Source: a virus. Taken from it: a stretch of 53,577 bases of DNA. Location: IMG/VR virus record IMGVR_UViG_3300033571_023126, positions 1-53,577 of that record. One strand, given 5' to 3'. The notes under the pieces are model-generated. The model ran no database searches. It had not been told where the DNA came from and worked only from the letters and a program-made list of their open reading frames with translations. A program made the translations under genes and the position numbers. Positions 33,414 through 40,947 of the stretch are shown here, piece after piece. Position 1 is the stretch's first letter. Each line of letters opens with the position of its first letter.

Positions 33414-33896
33414 TTACACATTGGAAACTTTACTGTCAACCTTTTTTAGTCTAAAAAATTGATATAGACCACTATCCTTTTGACTATCCCACTTAAAAAT
33501 ATCTCCAGGATTTAATGCACCAACAACTTGTTTATTTGTCCAACCTTTAGACATAACTTTACCTCTATATGGTGATAATTGAAATTTATCAACTATTTTT
33601 TCTATATTGTTTAAGTCTTTTGGATTGAAGTGCATGTACAAGGATTGTTGTGAATCATTTTGGTCTAACACTAAACCCACAAGATTTGTGTTCGTTTTTA
33701 TTTGCTTCATATCTTCATCAGACATTCTACCACTCATAAATTTAACTTTAAAACCAGAATTTGTTAAATATTTTCCTAAATCCTTACCAAATTCCCTAAT
33801 ATCTTTATTTAGGGATTCATTCAGCATTCTTTCTTCCTTAATAATCTGTTTTATTAAGCTACGTAATTCATTTAAAGTAATTTTTGTTGTTCTCAT
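33414..33896 (-). CDS. Late protein with putative capsid-targeting N-terminus
   Basis: The 160-residue protein starts with the helix TKITLNELRSLIKQIIKEER, followed by MLNES. I-K-E at residues 19-21 and L-N-E at 25-27 are candidate prohead protease sites. NELRSLIKQI is nearly the same as NELRSVIKEI in the core-like protein at 15484-16239. The rest is alpha/beta with KVKFMSGRMSDEDMKQI, NLVGLVLDQNDSQQSLYMHF and a basic C-terminus with WTNKQVVGALNPGDIFKW. No enzyme family recognised. A late promoter lies 20 nt upstream. Virion cargo is inferred. Confidence 0.5.
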   Translation of the reverse strand: MRTTKITLNELRSLIKQIIKEERMLNESLNKDIREFGKDLGKYLTNSGFKVKFMSGRMSDEDMKQIKTNTNLVGLVLDQNDSQQSLYMHFNPKDLNNIEKIVDKFQLSPYRGKVMSKGWTNKQVVGALNPGDIFKWDSQKDSGLYQFFRLKKVDSKVSNV

Positions 33897-33916
33897 ATAA
33901 AATTGTTTTATTTTTA

Positions 33917-33924
33917 TATAAATA
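33917..33924 (-). promoter_or_regulatory. Putative late promoter, TATTTATA on the minus strand
   Basis: The plus strand reads TATAAATA 20 nt upstream of the ATG at 33896. It is divergent from the early promoter at 33935-33965. Confidence 0.45.
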
Positions 33925-33934
33925 TATTAAAAAA

Positions 33935-33965
33935 TTGTTTTTTACTAAAAATTTTTATATTTTTG
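33935..33965 (+). promoter_or_regulatory. Early promoter, TTG-N20-TATTTTTG
   Basis: TTG (33935-33937), exactly 20 nt, then TATTTTTG (33958-33965). This is a full match to the Bacteroidota promoter consensus and would drive the short leader ORF at 33994 and the recombinase at 34087. Confidence 0.55.
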
Positions 33966-33993
33966 TAGTGTGTAGGCAAAAAAAAGAATAAAA

Positions 33994-34074
33994 ATGTTTA
34001 CACAAATGTTTAATTTAAAAACAAATGTAGCAATTGCAACTAACTATTGTATATATCTAACTACCCATAACTAA
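33994..34074 (+). CDS. Possible 26-residue leader ORF before the recombinase
   Basis: ATG 33994 encodes MFTQMFNLKTNVAIATNYCI and six more residues, ending with TAA at 34072-34074, 12 nt before the recombinase ATG. It lies directly downstream of a consensus promoter. It may be a leader peptide that couples or attenuates recombinase translation, or a chance ORF. Confidence 0.3.
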   Translation: MFTQMFNLKTNVAIATNYCIYLTTHN

Positions 34075-34086
34075 TTGATTTTCAAT

Positions 34087-34887
34087 ATGAAAGAAACTAA
34101 CTATTACGAAATTTGTGTCCAAAAATTGAAATTAAAGGGTTTTTCTGAAAATACTAAAAATATTTATTTACATTATATTTGTGAATTTTTTAAAAAACAG
34201 AATAAATCATTTACAAGATTAAATTCTTCTGATTTCCAAGAATACGTTACAAATTACAATTATTCTTCATCTTCACAACAAAATCAAATAATCAGTTCCC
34301 TAAAATTTTTATATAAAGAAGTCCTAAATAAAAAATATGATAAAATTTCTTTTATTCGACCTTTAAAAGAAAAGAAATTACCTAAAGTAATTGATTCAGA
34401 AACAATTATTAAAAAAATTAATAATATAAAAAACTTAAAACATAAAACAATATTATCTTTATGTTTTTCAGTAGGTTTAAGAGTTTCAGAAATAGTAAAC
34501 TTAAAAATCGAAGATATTGATTCAAAAAGAATGATTATAAATATATTAAACTCAAAAGGAAAAAAAGATAGAATTGTACCATTATCAGAAAATATTTTAA
34601 ATCTTCTTCGTGATTATTATAAAATATACAAACCAAAAGTTTATTTATTTAATGGACAAAATTCAGGAAAATATTCTATAAAATCTTGTCAACAAATATA
34701 TAAAAAATATATTGATTATAAAACATCAATTCATAATCTGCGTCATTCATGTTTTACAACTCTTTTAGAAACAGGAACAGATTTAAAAATAATATCTAAT
34801 ATCGCAGGACATTCAAATGTAAAAACTACCGAAATATATACTCATATTTCAAATAAAATTCTTTCAAAAGTTAAATTACCAATTTAA
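34087..34887 (+). CDS. Tyrosine recombinase (XerC/D-like)
   Basis: ATG 34087 gives 266 residues; an upstream in-frame TTG is less likely. The N-terminal SAM-like core-binding domain spans about 1-95 (GFSENTKNIYLHYICEFF). The catalytic set is present: R132 in SVGLRVSE, K in NSKGKKDR, H216-x-x-R219-H in HNLRHS, His in IAGHSNVKTTE, and nucleophile Y251 in EIYTH. It is close to XerC/XerD in length. It lacks the extra insert of integron integrases, so it is not an obvious IntI. It could integrate the phage, resolve genome multimers, or act on the cassette island 0.8 kb away. Confidence 0.85.
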   Translation: MKETNYYEICVQKLKLKGFSENTKNIYLHYICEFFKKQNKSFTRLNSSDFQEYVTNYNYSSSSQQNQIISSLKFLYKEVLNKKYDKISFIRPLKEKKLPKVIDSETIIKKINNIKNLKHKTILSLCFSVGLRVSEIVNLKIEDIDSKRMIINILNSKGKKDRIVPLSENILNLLRDYYKIYKPKVYLFNGQNSGKYSIKSCQQIYKKYIDYKTSIHNLRHSCFTTLLETGTDLKIISNIAGHSNVKTTEIYTHISNKILSKVKLPI

Positions 34888-36341
34888 CCAAGATAATCCC
34901 TTGCAGTTAATAAATTAAATTTATCATCAACACCAACAACAAAGAATTTTAAAGTTTCATTATAGGTTTTAACATAATTTCCTGTTTCTAATTTAATATC
35001 CAAATAATAAATCGTTGGTAATAAAAAACTGGTATCTAATTCAAACCAATTATAAGTATAACCCCTATTAACATCTAACCAATTTGTTATAGGTATTTCT
35101 TCTGTACCTTGTTTTAAATATATTCTCCATTTTAATCCATCAATAACTTCATTATTTTTTTCAAAATCTTTTTTTGCAAAAACTGTAATTCTTCTAATAT
35201 CACCCCTTAAAATTGTTTCATCTTTTTTAATACCATTTAATGATATTGAATAATTGGTTGGTAATTTATCATTATTATTTATATAAAAGAATTTTGTATT
35301 TGGTTGTATTGTAAAATACATTTGCACATCAGGTTGTTTTACACCATTATAGTATATATCTTTCCATACATCAATAAAATTAACCTGACATTCTGAATCA
35401 GTATCTAAAACACTAAATTCAACATAATAAACACCTTTGGTTGATTGTTTTATTTGTTGGGATGAAAATGTTCTAAAAACATTACCTTCATTATCATATA
35501 TTTTAACCTGACCTATTTCAATATTTTCATAATTTCCACCAATATTTGCATAAAGATAAAGACGATTTAATTTGTTTTGATAAAATTTGTTTCTATCATC
35601 AAGTACAGTATCATCCCAAACTGTTTCTATATGTGGTTCAAAAAGTGTTTGTGTATATTTTGTGAAAAATCCAACATAATATTTTTCATCAGTAACTAAT
35701 CTTTCATAATCACTTCTAAATGCAATACCAAAACCATAATTTTCGGTTGTTCCAGTAATTAAATCATTTACAATATCTGTAATATCCATTTCAAGATTTT
35801 CATCACCATTATCAAAATGTTGTTCCCTTAATATTGTTGGATTACCACCAACTGCACCAGTTAATGTCCAATTTTGGTTTGTTCCCCTTTCTATGAAATT
35901 TGATGGACCCAATAAAAAAGTTTCATTTGTTTGGAAATTAATTGAATTTCTATTATTATAATCATATCCAACACCTTCATCCCAAGATTCTGGTATTCTA
36001 AAAAGAATTAAATCAAATGATGTTGCTCTAAAATAGTCTTTAAACGGTTTTCCTAAGAGACTTCTATCAAAAGATGATGTATTAGTCATTTTTAGTTTAT
36101 GAGTGATTGTGGTGGAAGATATGATGGTTTTATCCATATATTTTTCCCTTAATTCAGTTACATCAAACTGAAATAAGAATCTGGAAAAATCTGTTGTTCC
36201 ACTAAAACCACTTGTATTACCTGAAAATATAGGAACATCTTTACCGTAATATAATTCTGTTACTTGGTTTTTTGCAGTATTAACCAAACGATTTCTAAGT
36301 ATTGTATTATTCTTTGTAAAATATGTTCTGTAAAATCCCAT
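34884..36341 (-). CDS. Tail-associated structural protein, DNRLRE-like N-terminal half
   Basis: The 485-residue protein is beta-rich throughout. Residues 1-220 resemble DNRLRE/carbohydrate-binding-like jelly rolls: MDKTIISSTTITHKLKMTNT, then LILFRIPESWDEGVGYDYNN, then MDITDIVNDLITGTTENYGF. The C-terminal half has Ig-like strands. Such proteins form baseplate or fibre attachments that bind surface polysaccharide. The start is 9 nt after a late promoter. Its stop overlaps the stop of the recombinase gene. Structural role is likely; the site in the virion is unknown. Confidence 0.5.
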   Translation of the reverse strand: MGFYRTYFTKNNTILRNRLVNTAKNQVTELYYGKDVPIFSGNTSGFSGTTDFSRFLFQFDVTELREKYMDKTIISSTTITHKLKMTNTSSFDRSLLGKPFKDYFRATSFDLILFRIPESWDEGVGYDYNNRNSINFQTNETFLLGPSNFIERGTNQNWTLTGAVGGNPTILREQHFDNGDENLEMDITDIVNDLITGTTENYGFGIAFRSDYERLVTDEKYYVGFFTKYTQTLFEPHIETVWDDTVLDDRNKFYQNKLNRLYLYANIGGNYENIEIGQVKIYDNEGNVFRTFSSQQIKQSTKGVYYVEFSVLDTDSECQVNFIDVWKDIYYNGVKQPDVQMYFTIQPNTKFFYINNNDKLPTNYSISLNGIKKDETILRGDIRRITVFAKKDFEKNNEVIDGLKWRIYLKQGTEEIPITNWLDVNRGYTYNWFELDTSFLLPTIYYLDIKLETGNYVKTYNETLKFFVVGVDDKFNLLTARDYLG

Positions 36342-36350
36342 TTTTTATTT

Positions 36351-36358
36351 AATAAATA
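36351..36358 (-). promoter_or_regulatory. Putative late promoter, TATTTATT on the minus strand
   Basis: The plus strand reads AATAAATA 9 nt upstream of the ATG at 36341. The early promoter for the opposite strand begins 6 nt away. Confidence 0.5.
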
Positions 36359-36363
36359 TTGCA

Positions 36364-36395
36364 TTTGTTTTATTTGGGATTTTTGACTACTTTTG
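36364..36395 (+). promoter_or_regulatory. Early promoter, TTTG-N20-TACTTTTG
   Basis: TTTG (36364-36367), 20 nt, then TACTTTTG (36388-36395), a full match to the Bacteroidota consensus. It lies inside an in-frame upstream extension of the next gene, which shows that the extension from 36359 is not the real start. Confidence 0.6.
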
Positions 36396-36409
36396 GAAAA
36401 AAAACAATT

Positions 36410-36913
36410 ATGAAATTAAAACAAGAAATCTTAGAAAAAAACATTTTGTCATCTGAAATTATTTCTAAAATAGAAGAAAAAGAAAAATGGTGTAAAAAAT
36501 ATAATTATGATTTTGATAATAATCGTTTGATTGAAGTTATTTCTTCTGATAAAGAATCATTTGATAAATTTCACAATTTAGTAAAGGGTGGTGAAATTTC
36601 TTTAGATTTAAAAAATTTATATGATAGTTTAGAAGGACTTGATGAACGTTGTTTAGATTATGGTGTTTGGGATATTTCTGATATAGAATTTTTAGAAATT
36701 GGAAACGAAAATAAAATTTTTGATTTTAAATGTAAACATCCTGAATGGGTTATTGCAGATGGTTATGGTTTAGAATGTAGTGTGATTTTATCAAAAAAAC
36801 CAAATCGCATTGAATATGACGATTTACATGGTTGTTCTTTTGAAGGACATGGTACTTTAGCAGTAATTGATAATTGTCCAAAGAAAATTTTAATTATGGG
36901 TGAAAATGATTAA
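36410..36913 (+). CDS. Unknown early protein
   Basis: ATG 36410 is chosen because the promoter lies between it and the upstream in-frame ATG. The 167-residue protein has a helical start (MKLKQEILEKNILSSEIISK) and a C-terminal domain with DGYGLECSVILSKKPNRIEY and DDLHGCSFEGHGTLAVID. The two-Cys, H/G-rich part could be a small binding fold. It starts a four-gene early run (36410-38619). No family recognised. Confidence 0.45.
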   Translation: MKLKQEILEKNILSSEIISKIEEKEKWCKKYNYDFDNNRLIEVISSDKESFDKFHNLVKGGEISLDLKNLYDSLEGLDERCLDYGVWDISDIEFLEIGNENKIFDFKCKHPEWVIADGYGLECSVILSKKPNRIEYDDLHGCSFEGHGTLAVIDNCPKKILIMGEND

Positions 36914-36916
36914 AAT

Positions 36917-37417
36917 ATGGGTAATTTAAGTTTTATAGTACCAACAAAAAATAAAGAAAATTTTAATATTGAATTTATTAGTAATTTGATTAATTATCAA
37001 TTAAATTTTAATGTTGATAATTACTCGGAATTTGAACAGTTATCAATAACTACTGATTTTTTAGATACTTTTACCATTCTAAAAGGTAGATTAATTAAAG
37101 ATGTTAAAATTTGTGATATTTTCTTTAATCAAGAATGTTATATTTTGAATTTTGAAAAGGATTTAAAATATCTTCAAGAAATGATTAAAGAAAATAAAAA
37201 ATATGAAGAATTTTTTGTTGACTTAAAAAAATTAGAAGAATTAAAACCTAATTTAAAAAATTGTTTGCACATTACTTATGGTCAGGGAATGTTATTTAAA
37301 GAAAGAAACAGAATATTAAATTTATTAAAAAATCATTTTTATGCATATATTTTTGATGAAGGAATTCATCCTGAATTTATGTCACCAAACTTTCAATTTA
37401 AAGAAGAAAATTTATAA
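36917..37417 (+). CDS. Unknown early protein
   Basis: This 166-residue protein is helical with short strands: MGNLSFIVPTKNKENFNIEF, a middle helix DLKYLQEMIKENKKYEEFFV and a C-terminal part with HITYGQGMLFKERNRI. It lies 3 nt after the previous stop and 3 nt before the next start. No motif recognised. Confidence 0.45.
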   Translation: MGNLSFIVPTKNKENFNIEFISNLINYQLNFNVDNYSEFEQLSITTDFLDTFTILKGRLIKDVKICDIFFNQECYILNFEKDLKYLQEMIKENKKYEEFFVDLKKLEELKPNLKNCLHITYGQGMLFKERNRILNLLKNHFYAYIFDEGIHPEFMSPNFQFKEENL

Positions 37418-37420
37418 AAC

Positions 37421-38311
37421 ATGAAACTATATATCCCTGAAATCGGAGATTCAATCAAATTAGAGGAAGATTGGTCTTTTCTTCCAGTCAAAGAAAGTAG
37501 AAATTCTAAATTATTTGAATTTTTTCTACCAAAAGAATTTATTAATAATATGGTCGGAAGGGTAAATAATACTACATATTATTATGAAGGTCAAGGTTAT
37601 AATAGAAGGGGTACAAAAAGAAAAATTAATGAAGATTATGATGAAAGTTTTTTGATTAAAAATTCTGAAAAAGACAGTTTACCAAAAGAATTAAAAAAAC
37701 ATTTTTATTTTAATATATTTTCTAATGAAAATAAAGAAATAATAGGTGATTTTGAGGTAACAATACCAAAAGATTCAATTCTTAAAATTGATAGGGTTTA
37801 CATAAGAAAAGGTGCAAGTGATTATTCTTCTGTTACTTTTTATATTGAACATATTCCTGGAGTAAAATTAAAAGGAAAAGTTAGATTTTTTGCAAATCTT
37901 AGTGATGTTAATAATATTGAAATTTCTGTTAATAGATTAAATTTCTTAAAAATTGGAAAATCAAAATCCTTAACTAAATTAATTGAAAGTTTAAAATATC
38001 ATTCAAATATAGATGATATTAAATACAATATTTTTTTACACTATAATTATAGTGATGGTTCTAAGTTATTTTTAAAAAATATTCCAGTTACTTTTGAAAA
38101 GAAAGAGGTTTTAACTTTAAGTCCTATTGCAAATATTGAAACAATTGTAAAAAAAATAAAATATTTGGATAATGAAAAGGAAATTGATATTGTTAAAGAT
38201 TGGTCAATTGATGTTGTAGAGGATGGTTACACTATTTTTAATTCAAAAAGTGAAAAAGAATTAACTGATTTTATTACTAATTTTGTTATCCAAAAATACA
38301 TTAAAAAATGA
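37421..38311 (+). CDS. Unknown early protein
   Basis: The 296-residue protein is mostly beta with charged loops. It starts MKLYIPEIGDSIKLEEDWSF, has a tyrosine-rich basic loop NTTYYYEGQGYNRRGTKRK, and repeated strand pairs such as GDFEVTIPKDSILKIDRVY. The first line is similar in style to small barrel domains that bind nucleic acid, but no family was recognised. It overlaps the next gene by 4 bases. Confidence 0.4.
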   Translation: MKLYIPEIGDSIKLEEDWSFLPVKESRNSKLFEFFLPKEFINNMVGRVNNTTYYYEGQGYNRRGTKRKINEDYDESFLIKNSEKDSLPKELKKHFYFNIFSNENKEIIGDFEVTIPKDSILKIDRVYIRKGASDYSSVTFYIEHIPGVKLKGKVRFFANLSDVNNIEISVNRLNFLKIGKSKSLTKLIESLKYHSNIDDIKYNIFLHYNYSDGSKLFLKNIPVTFEKKEVLTLSPIANIETIVKKIKYLDNEKEIDIVKDWSIDVVEDGYTIFNSKSEKELTDFITNFVIQKYIKK

Positions 38312-38619
38312 ATTTCCAAGAAAAATTAGAATTGATTCAAAGAATTCATAAAGGTGATACTTTAAAAGATATTGCCTTATTCCATAATATTAATTTTTCT
38401 ATTAAAAAAATAGAAATTGATTATAAAAATAAAAAAATTAGTTTAAAAAACGATAAAGATAATGGTAAGATGTTTAAAACATCACCAAACCTTAGTAAAA
38501 ATCTTTGTAATATTTTTTTTAATAAAACTATAAAAAATATTTATAATGAGGTTAAAGAAAATGATGAAATTGAGTTAATAATGGATGAAGAAACTGAATT
38601 ATTACTTAATTTATTCTAA
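38308..38619 (+). CDS. Small unknown early protein
   Basis: The 103-residue protein begins MNFQEKLELIQRIHKGDTLK, followed by a strand-rich basic part (KKIEIDYKNKKISLKNDKDN) and an acidic C-terminus (MDEETELLLNLF). It overlaps the previous gene by 4 bases. Its 3' end overlaps the converging spike gene by 14 bases. No family recognised. Confidence 0.4.
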   Translation: MNFQEKLELIQRIHKGDTLKDIALFHNINFSIKKIEIDYKNKKISLKNDKDNGKMFKTSPNLSKNLCNIFFNKTIKNIYNEVKENDEIELIMDEETELLLNLF

Positions 38620-39469
38620 TTTTTTGATTACCTAAAATCCTACTTAAATCAAAATTTTTAATTTTTTCTAGTTGACCTGAACCTATATTTGACTCCAATC
38701 TGGAACCTGAATGAATGTGTGTAAGTGCAAATTGTTTAATTAATTCCAAAAATTCCAATAAAACATCACCATAAGGAAGTGGGTGAAGTTTATTAATATC
38801 CAAATCTACCCCATTAAAACTAACTTTTGGGTTTCCTTCGTGGGATATTAAATTTATTGTATCAGAAATAATATTTGTATTAGAAGTTTCACCATCCCAC
38901 TTTAACTCAATTTGAGCAGGATTTTTTCTATTTAATGCGATTAATTTATCAAATTCATCAATAATAATATTATTATCATATTTCCCTGCTCTTATTAAAA
39001 TCGCGTCATTTTGTAATTGTATATCTGTTGAACCCCTACCAATTAATGCAATTGTATTTTTATTTGGATAAACATCATTCATTTCAGGTATTTGTGAAAT
39101 TGGCGTATTTGATGATACATTTTCAAAAGTTTTACCATTAAATGCATTTACAAAATAACTTTGATAATCTACATTTTGTAATTGTGTTATAACTGGTCCT
39201 ATCCATTCCCTATTTCTTGTATCTTCACTATTTAAGAAAACTTTTACAGTTTCCCCAACTTTAGGTAAAATATTGAGATGTCTTGGTAGTAGTGGTGTTG
39301 CAAATGGTAATTCTGATAAAGGTGTTGTAATTTTATCTATATCAGGTATTCTACACTTTATTCTAAAAGATTCAGTAGGGTCATTATTATCAACCACTTC
39401 TGCATAATAAATAAAAGTTTTATTTTCTTTTATTTTTGAATTAATATTATTAAAAGAAAAATTACTCAT
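38606..39469 (-). CDS. Baseplate spike/hub protein with gp5-like OB fold
   Basis: The 287-residue protein has an N-terminal OB-type domain. FIYYAEVVDNNDPTESFRIK and CRIPDIDK are followed by LPFATPLLPRHLNILPKVGE and TVKVFLNSEDTRNREWIGPV. This is the pattern of T4 gp5 / VgrG-like OB folds, where P-x-x-G-E-x-V-x-V precedes the final strands. A region with polar beta repeats follows, ending in a helix ELIKQFALTHIHSGSR. It should sit at the tip of the tail tube. Its start overlaps the small gene upstream by 8 bases. Confidence 0.6.
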   Translation of the reverse strand: MSNFSFNNINSKIKENKTFIYYAEVVDNNDPTESFRIKCRIPDIDKITTPLSELPFATPLLPRHLNILPKVGETVKVFLNSEDTRNREWIGPVITQLQNVDYQSYFVNAFNGKTFENVSSNTPISQIPEMNDVYPNKNTIALIGRGSTDIQLQNDAILIRAGKYDNNIIIDEFDKLIALNRKNPAQIELKWDGETSNTNIISDTINLISHEGNPKVSFNGVDLDINKLHPLPYGDVLLEFLELIKQFALTHIHSGSRLESNIGSGQLEKIKNFDLSRILGNQKIRIN

Positions 39470-39665
39470 TTATTTTTTCCTCCACCTTTGTTTCTGATTT
39501 AAAACCAGTTCTTTTATTTAATTCTTCATATAATTCAATATATTCTTTTTCTTTTTCTTCCAACAAAATCATATCATTATAAATTTTAACTTTTAAATCC
39601 TCATGTTCTTTAAAAAGTTTACCCATTTTTTCAACCAATTCCTTATTTGTTAATAAAATATCCAT
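39462..39665 (-). CDS. Small coiled-coil late protein
   Basis: The 67-residue protein is a single charged helix (LVEKMGKLFKEHEDLKVKIY, then LLEEKEKEYIELYEELNKR). It is the first gene of the late unit with the spike protein, overlapping it by 8 bases. It could be a chaperone or small structural part of the spike. The late promoter is 4 nt before its ATG. Confidence 0.5.
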   Translation of the reverse strand: MDILLTNKELVEKMGKLFKEHEDLKVKIYNDMILLEEKEKEYIELYEELNKRTGFKSETKVEEKINE

Positions 39666-39669
39666 ATAA

Positions 39670-39677
39670 AATAAATA
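39670..39677 (-). promoter_or_regulatory. Putative late promoter, TATTTATT on the minus strand
   Basis: The plus strand reads AATAAATA 4 nt upstream of the ATG at 39665, back to back with the early promoter at 39684. Confidence 0.45.
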
Positions 39678-39683
39678 TTTGCA

Positions 39684-39714
39684 TTGACTTTTTATTGTTT
39701 TTTTATTATATTTG
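39684..39714 (+). promoter_or_regulatory. Early promoter, TTG-N20-TATATTTG
   Basis: TTG (39684-39686), exactly 20 nt, then TATATTTG (39707-39714). ATG 39719 comes 4 nt later, so the mRNA should be leaderless or nearly so. It lies inside the in-frame upstream extension of the LeuRS gene and so fixes its start. Confidence 0.6.
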
Positions 39715-39718
39715 TATT

Positions 39719-40945
39719 ATGAAAAATTTATTTATTACAGTTATGTTCCCTTATCCATCAGGTAGTGGATTACATTGTGGACATTGGTATAACTACTCAA
39801 TTGTAGATTCTTATTGTAAAATACAAAGATTTAAAGGATATAATGTTTTTCAACCATTTGGATTTGATTCTTTTGGACTTCCAGCAGAAAATTATGCAAA
39901 AAAAATTGGTAGAAATCCTAAAGAAGTAACTTATGAGAATATAGAAAATTTCCGCAAGGAAATGGTTAGAATGAATACTTCTTTTGAAGAGAAATTAATT
40001 ACATCTGAATCTTATTATATTGAAAAAACACAATGGTTATTTAAAGAACTTTATAAACATGGACTTGCTTATAAAAAAATGGGTTTAGTTAATTGGGACC
40101 CAATTGATAAAACAGTTCTTGCAAATGAACAAATTATAGAAGGAAGGGGTGAAAGAAGTGGTGCAATAATAGAACAAAAAGAAATGGAACAATGGTATTT
40201 TAAAATTACAGATTATAGAGAAAGACTTATTAAAGATTTAGAAAAAGTTGACTACCCTGAAAAGACTAAAAAACAACAACTTTATTGGTTAAGAGAAGAT
40301 AATTTTAGAGATTGGTGTGTATCAAGGCAAAGAAGTTGGGGTTGCCCAATACCAATGGAAGGTGAAAGTGATACTTTAGATACATTTGTTGATTCTTCTT
40401 TTTATACAATAATGTATGATAAAACTAAACCAGTTGATATATATGTAGGTGGAAATGAACATGCTTGTGCTCATCTTATTTACTCAAGATTTATAACTAA
40501 ATTTTTATATGATATTGGTTATATTGACTTTGATGAACCTTTTAAGAAGGTAGTACATCAAGGTATGATTCTTGGTGAAGATGGTAATAAAATGAGTAAA
40601 AGACTTAATAATGTTGTAGATTTAAATAAATATGAACCACAACTTCTTAGAATGTATTTGATGTTTATTAATCATTATTTTGAAGGTGGTAAATGGCAGG
40701 ATTCAGGTTATAAGGGTTGTGAACGTTTTAAAAATAGATTATTTAATTGGTTTAATAATTCTACTGAAAACGGTGAAGTAATAGATTTAAAAGAATTTAA
40801 AGATATAGTAATCAGTTATTTTGATTCTTGGAAAGTAAATAAAGTGGTATCAACATGGATGGAATTTTTTAATAAAAATAAGGGTAAAATAATTAATATA
40901 AAAACAAAACAAGAATTAGAAGAATTTTTTAATGTTTGTTTTTAA
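39719..40945 (+). CDS. Miniature leucyl-tRNA synthetase lacking the editing domain
   Basis: ATG 39719 gives 408 residues, against about 860 for bacterial LeuRS. The class I catalytic core is present: PYPSGSGLHCGHW with the HIGH-type motif HCGH at 19-22, FDSFGLPAENYAKKIG, NWDPIDKTVLANEQ, DWCVSRQRSWGCPIP, TLDTFVDSSFYTIM, and KMSKR at 291-295. In ordinary LeuRS the CP1 editing domain follows the W-P-E-K-V segment; here DYPEKTKKQQLYWLREDNFR joins it almost directly to DWCVSRQR, so the editing domain is cleanly absent. The anticodon-binding part is reduced to about 80 residues and the C-terminal domain is missing. It may charge a phage or host tRNA without proofreading, or have a non-translational role. 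Confidence 0.85.
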   Translation: MKNLFITVMFPYPSGSGLHCGHWYNYSIVDSYCKIQRFKGYNVFQPFGFDSFGLPAENYAKKIGRNPKEVTYENIENFRKEMVRMNTSFEEKLITSESYYIEKTQWLFKELYKHGLAYKKMGLVNWDPIDKTVLANEQIIEGRGERSGAIIEQKEMEQWYFKITDYRERLIKDLEKVDYPEKTKKQQLYWLREDNFRDWCVSRQRSWGCPIPMEGESDTLDTFVDSSFYTIMYDKTKPVDIYVGGNEHACAHLIYSRFITKFLYDIGYIDFDEPFKKVVHQGMILGEDGNKMSKRLNNVVDLNKYEPQLLRMYLMFINHYFEGGKWQDSGYKGCERFKNRLFNWFNNSTENGEVIDLKEFKDIVISYFDSWKVNKVVSTWMEFFNKNKGKIINIKTKQELEEFFNVCF

Positions 40946-40947
40946 TA

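Noticed and set aside
34087-34887. Integron integrase (IntI) for the cassette-like island
   Set aside because: The recombinase is 266 residues and lacks the additional segment that integron integrases carry between the catalytic patches. It fits XerC/D-like phage recombinases better.
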